Notes: generated from the letters alone by a model not told the origin. A DNA stretch of 64,000 bases from Thermoflavifilum sp. (GCA_023511875.1 JAIMAQ010000010.1:1-64000), one strand, 5' to 3'; positions 1 through 8,899 are shown, counted from the first letter of the stretch. Translations and numbers: made by a program.

Positions 1-97
1 TCATTTTCCGTAGCGAAATGGAGCCCATTTTAGCCATTTTTCTGGTAGTCTTGAATTTTCTTTGCTTCTTTCTTTGTGTCAAGACAAAGAAAGAAGG
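1..97. repeat. Interspersed palindromic repeat, copy A
   Basis: This stretch is nearly identical, in inverted orientation, to 36903-36999, with only two or three differences. Its core is a perfect 12-bp inverted repeat (CTTCTTTCTTTG at 65-76, CAAAGAAAGAAG at 85-96) around an 8-base loop. The copy touches the window edge, so its full length is unknown. A further copy lies at 37224-37320. No transposase is nearby, so it looks like a non-autonomous or REP-type element. Confidence 0.8.
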
Positions 98-371
98 GAT
101 ATGCTTTAGCCATATTCTTGCCATCATGAACCTTTTTTGCTTACAGACAAAGAAATCATGCCCGCAGCTCAGCATCGTGTGGCTATCTTGATCCAGGCAG
201 TGAAATGCATTTTGATAAGTATATGTTTTTCTGAGAATGGCACTATGCATCCAATTATTGTTTTGCTCAATAAGAGACTGCAGTATGAAATCAGGTATTC
301 ATCGTAAAGTATGCCTTCCGCATGTAAATAAACTAGCTCTTCCTATCCGCATTTCTTTCAGATATTTTTCG
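98..371. other. Intergenic stretch upstream of rpmE2
   Basis: I see no convincing gene here. The only notable item is a 38-codon open frame at 285-401. Its first codons read MKSGIHRK, like the start of the neighbouring L31 protein (MKEGIHPK), and its stop overlaps the L31 start codon as ATGA. It could be a decayed duplicate or an upstream frame, and it is described in the findings. Confidence 0.5.
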
Positions 372-379
372 TACTTTTG
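372..379 (+). promoter_or_regulatory. Minus-7 promoter box for rpmE2
   Basis: TACTTTTG matches the Bacteroidota minus-7 consensus TAnnTTTG and lies 18 bases before the likely rpmE2 start codon. The expected minus-33 TTG is weak here. Confidence 0.5.
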
Positions 380-397
380 CCGCTCAAAATATCAGGT

Positions 398-700
398 ATG
401 AAAGAAGGTATTCATCCCAAAGATTATCGGTTTGTGGTGTTTAAGGATATGTCGAATGGCTATAGTTTTTTGAGCCGTTCTACTGCTCAGTCAAAGGAAA
501 CCATTGTGTGGGAAGATGGCAAGGAATATCCATTAGTAAAAGTGGAAATTTCGAACACTTCACATCCATTTTTCACGGGCAAAAAGGTATTGGTAGACAC
601 CACAGGGCGTATCGAGAAATTTCGTAAACGCTACCAGAAATCTGAACAGCCAGATACCCAAAATACAGAAGCAAAGCCTAAATCTTCTCGGAAGAAATAA
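398..700 (+). CDS. rpmE2: 50S ribosomal protein L31 type B
   Basis: This is a structural protein of the large ribosomal subunit, about 100 residues. The N-terminus [19 protein letters not shown] and the motif [11 protein letters not shown] are typical of type B L31. The zinc-binding cysteines of type A L31 are absent (C-minus form), so it should not need zinc. A TTG start at 377 is possible in frame, but the ATG at 398 fits the family N-terminus and falls just after the TAnnTTTG box. The lysine-rich, low-complexity tail (about residues 80-100) extends beyond the usual family end. A strong terminator follows directly. Confidence 0.95.
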   Translation: MKEGIHPKDYRFVVFKDMSNGYSFLSRSTAQSKETIVWEDGKEYPLVKVEISNTSHPFFTGKKVLVDTTGRIEKFRKRYQKSEQPDTQNTEAKPKSSRKK

Positions 701-709
701 AAAATTCGA

Positions 710-742
710 AGCCTGCAATTTACAACGCAGGCTTTTTTATTT
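710..742 (+). terminator. Rho-independent terminator after rpmE2
   Basis: The stem GCCTGC (711-716) / GCAGGC (727-732), extended by an A-T pair, has a 10-base loop and is followed by TTTTTTATTTTTG. It starts 10 bases after the rpmE2 stop. The T tract merges with a TAnnTTTG box for the next gene. Confidence 0.9.
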
Positions 743-745
743 TTG
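738..745 (+). promoter_or_regulatory. Minus-7 promoter box before the GlmU-like gene
   Basis: TATTTTTG matches TAnnTTTG exactly but ends only five bases before the ATG at 751. If used, the mRNA would be leaderless or nearly so. It lies inside the T tract of the preceding terminator, so the match may be chance. Confidence 0.35.
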
Positions 746-750
746 CCTGG

Positions 751-1992
751 ATGAATGTTGTTTTATTTGATTTTCCACAGATTCGCCTGGCGCTTTATCC
801 GCTTTCGCTTACACGAAGCATTGCCGATTTGCGAATAGGAGTCATGACTATTGCAGAAAAATGGCGGCATGAGCTCCATCGTTTTTTTCCAGATTCTCAT
901 TTTCAAATCTGCACGGCCCCCTATCTTCAACCCCTTTATGGTGATATTTCTTTTGCAGAAGATACTCTTTGGATAGCTTCACATCTCTTGCCCAATGGAG
1001 CTTTGGTAGAAACTGTAGCCCAGCTTCAATTTCAAGAGATGATTACCCACCACACTCGTGAAATCTTGGCTTTTCGAGGCAAAGGAATTGACCTGCATCG
1101 CATATATGCAGGTGCGCGTATCGATGAGCTTTTATCTCATTTTCAAGAAAAAACTTTTACTCATTCATTAGATCACATTGAGCATATAACAGATCTATTT
1201 ACCCAGAATGCCCAGGAAATAAAGCGCGATTGGCAAAGGTTGTTTTCTACAGAAACAGATTCGCTTCGGCAAGGAGAATGGATTCAATCGAGTATCATTG
1301 GTGCGCATCCGGTGTTTACTGGCAAGGGTTCGAGAGTATTGGCCAGCATCATCAATACCGAAAATGGTCCCGTCTATATCGATGAAGATGTGTTGGTTAT
1401 GGAAGGAAGTACAATACGCGGGCCAGTGGTGATTGGTAAAGGAGCCGTGATCAAGATGGGGGCGCGCATTTATGGGGCAACAACGATTGGGCCTTATTGT
1501 ACGATTGGGGGTGAAGTGAAGAATAGCGTATTGATGGGTTATTCCAACAAGGCACATGAAGGATATTTGGGCGATAGTGTAATTGGTGAATGGTGTAATC
1601 TGGGCGCCAATACCAATAGTTCGAATATAAAAAACAATGCAGGCCCCATTCGTATCTGGAGCCAAATAGTGCAGGCCTATATTCCTGCTGGAGAGAAATG
1701 TGGTGTAATCATGGGCGATTTTTCGCGATGTGGCATTGGAACTATGCTCAATACAGGCACAGTGGTTGGCGTATCTTGTAATATTTTTGGAGGAGATTTT
1801 CCCCCCAAGCATATTCCTTCTTTTAGCTGGGGTGGGGCATCGAGGTGGATGCGTTATGAGTTGTCAAAAGCCTTGCACGATGCCGATGCGTGGATGCAGT
1901 TGAAAAATAAATCGCTTTCCCATATTCAACGTCAGATATTAACTTATCTCCATCAACACGAACATTCATCTATTCAGTCGACAGTCGCATGA
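751..1992 (+). CDS. GlmU-like sugar nucleotidyltransferase/acetyltransferase (Bacteroidota type)
   Basis: This probably makes UDP-N-acetylglucosamine for peptidoglycan and other glycans. The N-terminal half (about residues 1-190, beginning MNVVLFDFPQIR) is the degenerate nucleotidyltransferase-like region of the alternative bacterial GlmU family. The C-terminal half (about 195-340) is a left-handed beta helix of hexapeptide repeats (VVIGKGAVIKMGARIYG, TIGPYCTIGG) ending in a conserved N-rich loop (GANTNSSNIKNN). At 413 aa it fits that family rather than the 455-aa E. coli GlmU. The stop overlaps the tpiA start (ATGA at 1989-1992), which suggests translational coupling. The substrate assignment comes from family knowledge and was not tested. 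Confidence 0.85.
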   Translation: MNVVLFDFPQIRLALYPLSLTRSIADLRIGVMTIAEKWRHELHRFFPDSHFQICTAPYLQPLYGDISFAEDTLWIASHLLPNGALVETVAQLQFQEMITHHTREILAFRGKGIDLHRIYAGARIDELLSHFQEKTFTHSLDHIEHITDLFTQNAQEIKRDWQRLFSTETDSLRQGEWIQSSIIGAHPVFTGKGSRVLASIINTENGPVYIDEDVLVMEGSTIRGPVVIGKGAVIKMGARIYGATTIGPYCTIGGEVKNSVLMGYSNKAHEGYLGDSVIGEWCNLGANTNSSNIKNNAGPIRIWSQIVQAYIPAGEKCGVIMGDFSRCGIGTMLNTGTVVGVSCNIFGGDFPPKHIPSFSWGGASRWMRYELSKALHDADAWMQLKNKSLSHIQRQILTYLHQHEHSSIQSTVA

Positions 1993-2762
1993 GAACAACA
2001 ATCGTTGCTGGTAATTGGAAGATGCATGGCACCTTGCCCGAAGTGCAAAGGCTTGCCAAACAATTGATCGATGTAATACCTGCCCAGGAATCTTCGCCAC
2101 AGATAGTGATTTGTCCGCCTTTTTTGTATTTAATGATGTTGCGCGAGTTATTTGGTGATCGGGCTAGCTTTCATTTAGGGGCACAAAATTGTTATACCGA
2201 GCCTTCTGGTGCATATACGGGAGAGATAGCTGCGCCAATGTTGGCCTCCGTAGGTGTAGAATACGTGATCATTGGTCATTCGGAGCGTAGACAATATTTT
2301 GGAGAATCGGCTGAAATGCTTGCTCGTAAAGTAGATGCAGCTCTGCACGCCGGCATAAAGCCTATTTTTTGTTGTGGTGAGCCCTTGCAGGTAAGACAGC
2401 GAGGCGAGCAAAATGCTTATGTACAGCAGCAGTTGCAAGAAAGCCTGTTTCATTTATCGGCTGGTCAATTGCAGCAGGTGGTAATAGCGTATGAGCCCAT
2501 TTGGGCCATAGGTACAGGTGTGAATGCTACGGCTCAGCAGGCACAAGATATGCATGCCTTTATTCGCGCAGTGTTGGCTGAGCATTATGGCCAACAGTTG
2601 GCTGCATCGATTACGATATTGTATGGGGGAAGTGTGAAGGCATCAAATGCAGCAGAGTTATTTGCTTGTGCAGACGTAGATGGCGGATTGGTAGGGGGTG
2701 CTTCATTAAAAGCCGAAGAATTTGCACAAATTATTCGTGCGTGTAAACTTAAATCATCGTAA
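1989..2762 (+). CDS. tpiA: Triosephosphate isomerase
   Basis: This enzyme interconverts dihydroxyacetone phosphate and glyceraldehyde 3-phosphate in glycolysis and gluconeogenesis. At 257 aa it has normal family length. Catalytic elements are all visible: GNWKMHG (Asn9, Lys11), the histidine in VIIGHSERR, the glutamate in AYEPIWAIGTG with the mobile loop, and the phosphate-binding LYGGSVK and GGLVGGASL. It overlaps the upstream gene by four bases and is followed by a convergent gene. Confidence 0.98.
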   Translation: MRTTIVAGNWKMHGTLPEVQRLAKQLIDVIPAQESSPQIVICPPFLYLMMLRELFGDRASFHLGAQNCYTEPSGAYTGEIAAPMLASVGVEYVIIGHSERRQYFGESAEMLARKVDAALHAGIKPIFCCGEPLQVRQRGEQNAYVQQQLQESLFHLSAGQLQQVVIAYEPIWAIGTGVNATAQQAQDMHAFIRAVLAEHYGQQLAASITILYGGSVKASNAAELFACADVDGGLVGGASLKAEEFAQIIRACKLKSS

Positions 2763-2832
2763 ATAATCTTCTCATTTTTTGCCTTGTACAAAAATAAGAT
2801 GTTGATCAATCTCTGATGTTTTTCATTTCACA

Positions 2833-2876
2833 TAAAAAACCCGCCATTAGATAAGCTTAAGCAACTACTGGTGGGT
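2833..2876 (-). terminator. Terminator for the cysteine-rich lipoprotein gene
   Basis: On the minus strand the stem formed by 2869-2876 and 2839-2846 (one G-U pair, further TAG/CTA pairing inside) is followed by a run of six T. It lies about 50 bases past the stop at 2925. Confidence 0.7.
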
Positions 2877-2924
2877 AGGATAAATAGCCAGCACATGCCA
2901 TTCTTTCACATCTTCTTTATGTGC

Positions 2925-3881
2925 TTAATATAAGGTGCAATTTGTGCACTGTTGAGCTTCACAATAATATATGGTTCCTACGAATGGGATTGTCTTAGAC
3001 TTCACCTCACTACATCCAGCCCCTCCTGCGCTGCATTTACAAGCATGGGTTTCTTCCCGAGGATAATACAGCCAGCCTTCGTCATAACCAGCCAAGATAA
3101 AATCGCCTGAATGGTGTTTATAGTTCAAGGGAATATAAATGATATGGCCTAAAAATAAGACTGGCTCAAGATAGAAATATGGCGGAAGGTGATCAATATC
3201 GGTATGCATAAGCAGCAGGGCATCTTCGGGTGTGATATACTTCTTTAACAGAGCCGTCAATAATGAACGCACCGTATCCGACTCAAACATGGCGTCATAG
3301 GCGGCAGGGGAAGGAACTTTAAAGCCGCTATCGAGATCCCAGGTTGTAAATATTGTTTGTTCACTGAGGTCTAGCACATCGCCGCTACGAACCTGTAGCA
3401 ACATGGATTGCCCGTCAAGGGAAGCTGAAGTAGTCATGATGCATTTTGTACACTCGTTATTCTGGGTAGCACAACCACTAATATTTCCTTTTGTGAATGG
3501 ACTACATCCCGATCCGGCTTCACATTTACAAGTTACTTGTACTTCTTGTAATTCTACCACCTTACGTTGTTGTTGGCCAGTGACAGGATCGGTATAGCTT
3601 GCCCAATCAATAAATCTGTAGGAGTCGGGGAAATGGATATAAAGGGTATCGTGCTGCACCCAAGTAGAAGAGCCTTTAGGCACCAAAAGACCATTATCGA
3701 GTTGGTAGGATTTTTGGGCAGAGTAAACGATGGGTGGCTGGCCCGACAAAGATGATGATGGAGATACAGATGTTTTTTGGCATGAGCTCCATATTAGTGT
3801 GAGTAAAAATGATGTACCTAGCAGTAAAAGCATTACTCGTAAGATAGGGCTTGCCAGTAGTGGCCGATTTTTGTGTTTCAT
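2925..3881 (-). CDS. Cysteine-rich putative lipoprotein, unknown function
   Basis: I do not recognise this family. I chose the ATG at 3881 because it is followed by a basic stretch (MKHKNRP), a long hydrophobic segment and a cysteine (LIWSSCQK), a plausible though atypical lipoprotein signal. An in-frame ATG at 3977 would add 32 residues with no obvious role. The mature protein carries two related cysteine clusters, one mid-protein (TCKCEAGSGCS ... CATQNNECTKC) and one at the C-terminus (ACKCSAGGAGCS ... CEAQQCTNC). Each has a CKC, a GCS and a CTxC element. They could bind metal or form disulfides; that is inference. The gene stands alone with its own terminator. Confidence 0.65.
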   Translation of the reverse strand: MKHKNRPLLASPILRVMLLLLGTSFLLTLIWSSCQKTSVSPSSSLSGQPPIVYSAQKSYQLDNGLLVPKGSSTWVQHDTLYIHFPDSYRFIDWASYTDPVTGQQQRKVVELQEVQVTCKCEAGSGCSPFTKGNISGCATQNNECTKCIMTTSASLDGQSMLLQVRSGDVLDLSEQTIFTTWDLDSGFKVPSPAAYDAMFESDTVRSLLTALLKKYITPEDALLLMHTDIDHLPPYFYLEPVLFLGHIIYIPLNYKHHSGDFILAGYDEGWLYYPREETHACKCSAGGAGCSEVKSKTIPFVGTIYYCEAQQCTNCTLY

Positions 3882-4229
3882 GATGAATTGAGTTTTCAGT
3901 GAAACCATAAGATTCCATTGTAATTTTAATAAGAAAAAGTTAAACTTCCTATAGTGATACCCATTTTTTGAAATCATCTAATGTTTAATGAGGGCAGTAA
4001 TATATGTTTAATTGAATAGGATTAAATGTTTGATGATTTAAAAAAAATGATATCTGGTGGCGTGTCTTGACATTTTCGCGTTAAGCGAATAACAAATTTT
4101 CGAATCTATGTATACTGTTCAGTAAAAATATAATCTGCACTTGCAAGTATACCTGCACTAGCTAGATGGAAAACAATATCGGTAGGGTCTGCAGGTTATT
4201 TTCGTTACATGTTGCGCATGTGCAGATTT
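3882..4229. other. Intergenic stretch, no gene seen
   Basis: This AT-rich spacer lies between two minus-strand genes. I see no RNA gene or strong hairpin. A weak minus-strand match to the minus-7 box (TAACTTTT) may serve the lipoprotein gene. Confidence 0.4.
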
Positions 4230-7200
4230 CTATTGCTTTTCATGAGTGTTGGTAGAAAATGCTTGCCGCCATACTTGTAATTGTTGAATAATCATAGAAG
4301 ATCGTTTTTGATCGTCGGCCAAATCATTGGTGAGCAATGGACCAAGTGATTGATAATATCTTAATTGTTGTTGGCAATCTTTAATGATAGCCTCACTAAT
4401 AGCATGAGCCTTTGTAGTATCGCCAGCCAGATAATAGGCATATACCATTTGCAGAGAAGAGATGTTATGTGCATTCCCCGATGATGTGTATCCATACGGG
4501 AAATTTTGGATCAATATATGTTGATCTACATGTGTGAGAATCTGCAGTGCACTATCTTTTTTACCCATCATGGCTAAGGCTTGGGCTTCTTTGCTATATG
4601 CATTTCGAATATTGAGTAACATACCCCGATTGGTTTCATCAAAATAAGTACCGGGCTTATCTGCTCCACCAAATCCAAATCGATGTAGCATAATGTTATA
4701 CATACCTTCTGCATTCACATTTTCCACATTGGTTATTTCATTGTGTTCGCCAGTTTTTATTGGTACTAAACGATATACCATGCCATCGGTTTCGAGATAA
4801 TCGCTTAGTCCAAGTGAATGGGTAGGGTAAGGGCTAGTAAAGCAAATGGGGCGTTTCCAATGGTTTGCAGCAATGATATTGAGTACCATGAGGTCATTTT
4901 TAAAAAGTATATTGGTTGGTATGGTAAATTGAACAGATGGAACGATATATGCTGTATCTTGTAGCGGAACGATTTGATGTTGTTTTACATATTCTTTATC
5001 CACTGGAATGTATAGATGTTGAGTAGGCAAAAAGTTTATTCGTTCACCTGTATAAGAATCAGCGATCTGATCCTTTGGATCATCGCTTCCCATGAAGTGA
5101 ACAACATCTTCTAGATTGAAATATTGCTCCTTAGGTACTGATGGTAATTCTACATAATGAATATAATTCCGTCTGTTACCAAAATATTGCTCGGGTTCCC
5201 ATATCATGGGTACAGCATCGGCACGATTGATTTTATATCGCAATTGATTAATGTACCAGTCGACCCCCAATAAACTTAAGTTCACTACTCGTACATCTGT
5301 ACGAATACCCTCCACTTCTTGGGCATACCACAATGGATAAGTATCATTATCGCCTGAGGTGAATAGAATAGCGTTTGGTGGGCAGGATTCTAAATAATCT
5401 CTTGCCACATCGCGGGGTAAAGTTTTTTGTGAACGATCATGATCGTCCCATTCTTGAAAAGCCATGAGCAAGGGCACGGCCAACAAGCAGATCAATGTAG
5501 CTACAGTAGCAGATAAAACAGGCCTCGTTTTAAATAACCGACTTAATTTTTCATACACCCACAATACTCCTAATCCTATCCAGATCGCAAATGCATAAAA
5601 CGAGCCCACATAGGCATAATCGCGCTCACGCGGCTGTGGCCCGGCTTGATTGAGATAAATCACAATGGCTAAACCTGTAAAAAAGAAGAAAAGCAAGACA
5701 ACCAGAAAATCATTTATCCTACGATTAAGCTGGAAAAACAATCCTATTAATCCTAACAACAAAGGCAATGCAAACAAGGTATTATGTGCTTGATTATGTT
5801 TTAAGCTATCGGGTAATTGGCTTTGATCGCCTAGCCGCCAATTATCTATCAAAGGAATGCCGGTGATCCAATTGCCATCGCGCGGATTGCCTAATCCTTG
5901 AATATCATTTTGCCTCCCACTGAAATTCCATAAAAAGTATCGCATATACATCCAACCCACCTGATAACCCAGAAACCATTTTATATTATCTAAGAAACTT
6001 GGTTCTTCATTAGGAGATAGCCCGAGCCAGTCACGATAAAAATCTACATGATGTTGTGCATTATTATTGTCCCACACACGAGGAAATAAATGCATATCTG
6101 ATGCATCATAAGTATAAGTTGTTTTCTTACCTACTACGATATAGCGATCTTTCCCTTTTTCATAAATCTTACCCGTTTCTTTAATACCAGTAGGTTTTGC
6201 CGTAAAATATGGGCCGTAAAGTATAGGCCAATCACCATATTGCTCCCTATCTAAATAACCAAATAAAGAAATAGGGTTATCTACATTATACATATCGATA
6301 GCCGGATTGGAGTTGGAACGGATCAATGTAGTGAAATAAGTGGCATAACCAAACACCATAAATGCAAAACACCATAAGGCTAGATGTAGGAGATATTTGT
6401 TATTCTTCTTTGCCCAAATAATACCTATAGCGATAATAGCTGCAAGCAGTAGAATAAAGAAATAAGCTCCAGAATTAAATGGTAGGTGTAAATCGTTTAC
6501 AAAAAAGATATCAAATAATGCAGCCAATTTTACACTATACCTAATTATAAAAGTTTGAACAAAACCTGTAATTAAACAACCTATAATAAATGCCCAGAAA
6601 ATACCTTTCTTGGTCACGGGATAACGACGTAAGTAATAAATCATCACCAGTGCAGGAATAACCAATAAGCACAGCAGGTGTACGCCAATAGAAAGTCCCA
6701 TCATATAAAAGGTAAACACAATCCACCGATCGGCATAAGGCGATTGCTGGTGTTCGGCCTCATCCCATTTGATCATCGCCCAAAACACCAAAGCCGTGAA
6801 AAACGATGAAAGCCCGTATACCTCACCTTCTACAGCCGAAAACCAAAAAGAGTCGGAAAATGTGTAGGCCAAAGCTCCTACAGCTCCTGCGCCCATGATG
6901 GCTACCTGTTGTGCAGTAGAGGGGGTTTTTTGAGCAGGGATGATCAACCGCCTGGCAAAATAAGTAATGGTCCAAAATAAAAATAAGATAGTGAATCCAC
7001 TTGCTAATGCAGAGAGCAGGTTTACATCGAGTGCGGCCGTGGTACTGGGGTGCACAGCATTCAGGCTACCGCCAAACAGGATGATGAATAGCCTTCCCAA
7101 CAAAATAAATAATGGCGCCCCAGGTGGGTGTGGAATCTGTAACTTATAAGCACAGGAAATAAATTCGCCGCAATCCCAGAAACTTCCTGTGGCCTCTCGG

Positions 7201-7292
7201 GTCATGATGTATACTGCTGAAGCGATGATTCCTATAAGCCAGCCTATAATGATGTTGGTTTTTTGATAAGTCATTCTCATGTGTGTATGCAT
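4230..7292 (-). CDS. DUF2723 family polytopic membrane protein (GT117, TMEM260-like)
   Basis: A 1020-aa inner-membrane protein of the DUF2723 family, common in Bacteroidota and related to protein O-mannosyltransferases. The conserved N-terminal block is clear: an acidic segment after the first membrane helix (GSFWDCGEFISCAYKLQ) followed by IPHPPGAPLFILLGR. About a dozen hydrophobic segments fill residues 10-620. The C-terminal third (about 640-1020) is soluble and probably periplasmic, with a TSGDNDTYPLWYAQEVEG motif and TPR-like helices near the end. The likely role is glycosyl transfer from a lipid-linked donor to exported proteins; the acceptor is unknown. It is monocistronic, with its own minus-7 box and a hairpin in the leader. 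Confidence 0.85.
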   Translation of the reverse strand: MHTHMRMTYQKTNIIIGWLIGIIASAVYIMTREATGSFWDCGEFISCAYKLQIPHPPGAPLFILLGRLFIILFGGSLNAVHPSTTAALDVNLLSALASGFTILFLFWTITYFARRLIIPAQKTPSTAQQVAIMGAGAVGALAYTFSDSFWFSAVEGEVYGLSSFFTALVFWAMIKWDEAEHQQSPYADRWIVFTFYMMGLSIGVHLLCLLVIPALVMIYYLRRYPVTKKGIFWAFIIGCLITGFVQTFIIRYSVKLAALFDIFFVNDLHLPFNSGAYFFILLLAAIIAIGIIWAKKNNKYLLHLALWCFAFMVFGYATYFTTLIRSNSNPAIDMYNVDNPISLFGYLDREQYGDWPILYGPYFTAKPTGIKETGKIYEKGKDRYIVVGKKTTYTYDASDMHLFPRVWDNNNAQHHVDFYRDWLGLSPNEEPSFLDNIKWFLGYQVGWMYMRYFLWNFSGRQNDIQGLGNPRDGNWITGIPLIDNWRLGDQSQLPDSLKHNQAHNTLFALPLLLGLIGLFFQLNRRINDFLVVLLFFFFTGLAIVIYLNQAGPQPRERDYAYVGSFYAFAIWIGLGVLWVYEKLSRLFKTRPVLSATVATLICLLAVPLLMAFQEWDDHDRSQKTLPRDVARDYLESCPPNAILFTSGDNDTYPLWYAQEVEGIRTDVRVVNLSLLGVDWYINQLRYKINRADAVPMIWEPEQYFGNRRNYIHYVELPSVPKEQYFNLEDVVHFMGSDDPKDQIADSYTGERINFLPTQHLYIPVDKEYVKQHQIVPLQDTAYIVPSVQFTIPTNILFKNDLMVLNIIAANHWKRPICFTSPYPTHSLGLSDYLETDGMVYRLVPIKTGEHNEITNVENVNAEGMYNIMLHRFGFGGADKPGTYFDETNRGMLLNIRNAYSKEAQALAMMGKKDSALQILTHVDQHILIQNFPYGYTSSGNAHNISSLQMVYAYYLAGDTTKAHAISEAIIKDCQQQLRYYQSLGPLLTNDLADDQKRSSMIIQQLQVWRQAFSTNTHEKQ

Positions 7293-7328
7293 TTATGTAC
7301 CGAATTCACTGGTCTGTTTATATAGAAG

Positions 7329-7351
7329 GATCTTGCTTGATAAGCAAGATC
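7329..7351 (-). promoter_or_regulatory. Hairpin in the 5' leader of the DUF2723 gene
   Basis: A perfect 10-bp inverted repeat (GATCTTGCTT / AAGCAAGATC) with a three-base loop lies between the putative promoter and the start codon. No T tract follows on either strand, so it is not an ordinary terminator. It could be an mRNA-stabilising hairpin or an operator. Confidence 0.5.
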
Positions 7352-7363
7352 AAACCCTGGCCA

Positions 7364-7371
7364 CAAAAATA
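7364..7371 (-). promoter_or_regulatory. Minus-7 promoter box for the DUF2723 gene
   Basis: On the minus strand this reads TATTTTTG, a perfect TAnnTTTG match. It lies about 70 bases before the start codon. Confidence 0.5.
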
Positions 7372-7869
7372 AATATTTAGACTAGTTGTACTCGATTTTA
7401 ACAATTTTTTCCAAAACTCATCAAGATACGGTAATTAGAAGGTTGATGAGGGGAAAAAGCAATGAAGATATATTTTTTCTGAAAAATGGGTATTTGATGA
7501 GCTGGGTTTTGGGCAAGAGAAATCCCATAGATGGTAATAGGCTAGTTTTCGGGCACTCAATAATGCCGATCAAATAAATAGCCTACTGAAGGTACTTCCA
7601 AAGGATTTACATCAATAGTGGTTATTTGCTCGTGTTGATCAAACAACTTTTTATGTGAAATAGAAACTGATTCCGCCAGATCTGTGGTTGTTTATAGAGA
7701 GATGGGTAAGTGCATGCAATTATGAAAGGATGAGTTCAAGAAAAGCATATTCTTTGCATGTTTGAATGCTTGTGGTATATGGGCCGCAGAATATTATTGT
7801 AATACCAATTATATTTTATGTATTATAGAATTAATTTACCATCTAGGTGAATCATTAATTATCAAGTAT
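7372..7869. other. Intergenic stretch, no gene seen
   Basis: About 500 bases of AT-rich DNA lie between the DUF2723 promoter and the end of the AraC gene. An open frame of 63 codons at 7386-7577 has no recognisable motif, and I do not call it a gene. I found no RNA gene or strong terminator. Confidence 0.4.
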
Positions 7870-8766
7870 TTATTTACCCAATAACCTAAATTCCTTAGGT
7901 GAATAACCCACGCGTCGTTTAAAAAAGCGAGTAAAATGTTGTGGATATTTAAAGCCTAATTCAAAAGCGATTTCCTGAATCGATTTATTATTGTCGAATA
8001 ATTTCTCCTTAGCTATATCAATAATTTTGTTTTGAATATATTCCATTGCTGATTTACCCGTTTCTCTTTTAATTAAATCACTGAAATAGTTGGCCGATAA
8101 ATGTAATTCACGAGCAAAATAGGATACGGAAGGAAGTTCATTTTCATCAGCTTTTTCTGATAATAAATAGTTGTTTAATAATTCTTCAAACCTTGTTAGG
8201 ATTCCCTTATTCACTTGTTCACGGGTGATGAATTGTCGATCATAAAATCGTTGGCAGTAATGTAGAAATAACTCAATATTAGACACAATTAATTCCTTAC
8301 TATGCTTATCGATAGGATGTTCTAGTTCGTATTCAATTTTCGAAAAGCAGTCTAAAACAATTTCTTTTTCTTTCTCCGATAGATGTAAAGCTTCATTTAC
8401 TGCATAAGAGAAAAAATGATACTGATGTATATTTTTAGCGAGTGATGTACCTATCAATAAATCGTGGTGAAATACTAATGCGATGCCTTGTGGCTGATAA
8501 ATATCTTCGCTGTATTGACCAATCACCTGACCAGGTGCTATGAACACCAAAGTGCCCTCAGAATAGTCGTATTTACCCAACCCATATCGCAGATCGCCGC
8601 AATAAATTTTTTTCAAAAAAATAGCATAGAACCCAAAACGCATCCGTCTGTTGTGCCTTGGAGCTGCTTTATCTAAATGTACTACACTTACTAATGGATG
8701 TAATGTTTTGTTGTTATTAAACACATTATATTCATGTATCGTATCGAAATGAGTAATCTCTTCCAT
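7870..8766 (-). CDS. AraC family transcriptional regulator
   Basis: A 298-aa DNA-binding regulator. The C-terminal 100 residues form the double helix-turn-helix of AraC/XylS proteins: LPSVSYFARELHLSANYFSDLIKRETG, then SIQEIAFELGFKYPQHFTRFFKRRVGYSPKEFR. The N-terminal half is a degenerate cupin-like sensing domain (GTLVFIAPGQVIG). It is transcribed away from the aldo/keto reductase operon, with divergent promoter boxes in the 196-base gap, so it most likely controls that operon. The ligand is unknown. Confidence 0.9.
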   Translation of the reverse strand: MEEITHFDTIHEYNVFNNNKTLHPLVSVVHLDKAAPRHNRRMRFGFYAIFLKKIYCGDLRYGLGKYDYSEGTLVFIAPGQVIGQYSEDIYQPQGIALVFHHDLLIGTSLAKNIHQYHFFSYAVNEALHLSEKEKEIVLDCFSKIEYELEHPIDKHSKELIVSNIELFLHYCQRFYDRQFITREQVNKGILTRFEELLNNYLLSEKADENELPSVSYFARELHLSANYFSDLIKRETGKSAMEYIQNKIIDIAKEKLFDNNKSIQEIAFELGFKYPQHFTRFFKRRVGYSPKEFRLLGK

Positions 8767-8824
8767 GCTTTATTTAAATTTATATGTTAAAGTTACATAT
8801 TTTCTGTCTTATTAAATTATCATT

Positions 8825-8832
8825 CAAAGTTA
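8825..8832 (-). promoter_or_regulatory. Minus-7 promoter box for the AraC gene
   Basis: On the minus strand this reads TAACTTTG, a perfect TAnnTTTG match, 58 bases before the AraC start codon. It is back to back with the box at 8892-8899. Confidence 0.45.
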
Positions 8833-8891
8833 TTTGAGAAATGGGTAAGAAAAACAGTAATTCGGGTAACTATATCCAGCCTTTTAAATAA

Positions 8892-8899
8892 TATATTTG
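8892..8899 (+). promoter_or_regulatory. Minus-7 promoter box for the aldo/keto reductase operon
   Basis: TATATTTG, a perfect TAnnTTTG match followed by C, lies 63 bases before the first reductase start. The minus-33 element is not clear, as expected if an activator such as the divergent AraC protein is needed. Confidence 0.5.

Noticed and set aside
1195-1812. A long open frame of 205 codons on the minus strand
   Set aside because: It lies entirely inside the GlmU-like gene on the other strand, has no recognisable motif, and its composition is explained by the codon use of the real gene.
7386-7577. A 63-codon open frame on the plus strand between the DUF2723 and AraC genes
   Set aside because: No motif, no promoter or start context, and such lengths are common by chance in AT-rich DNA.
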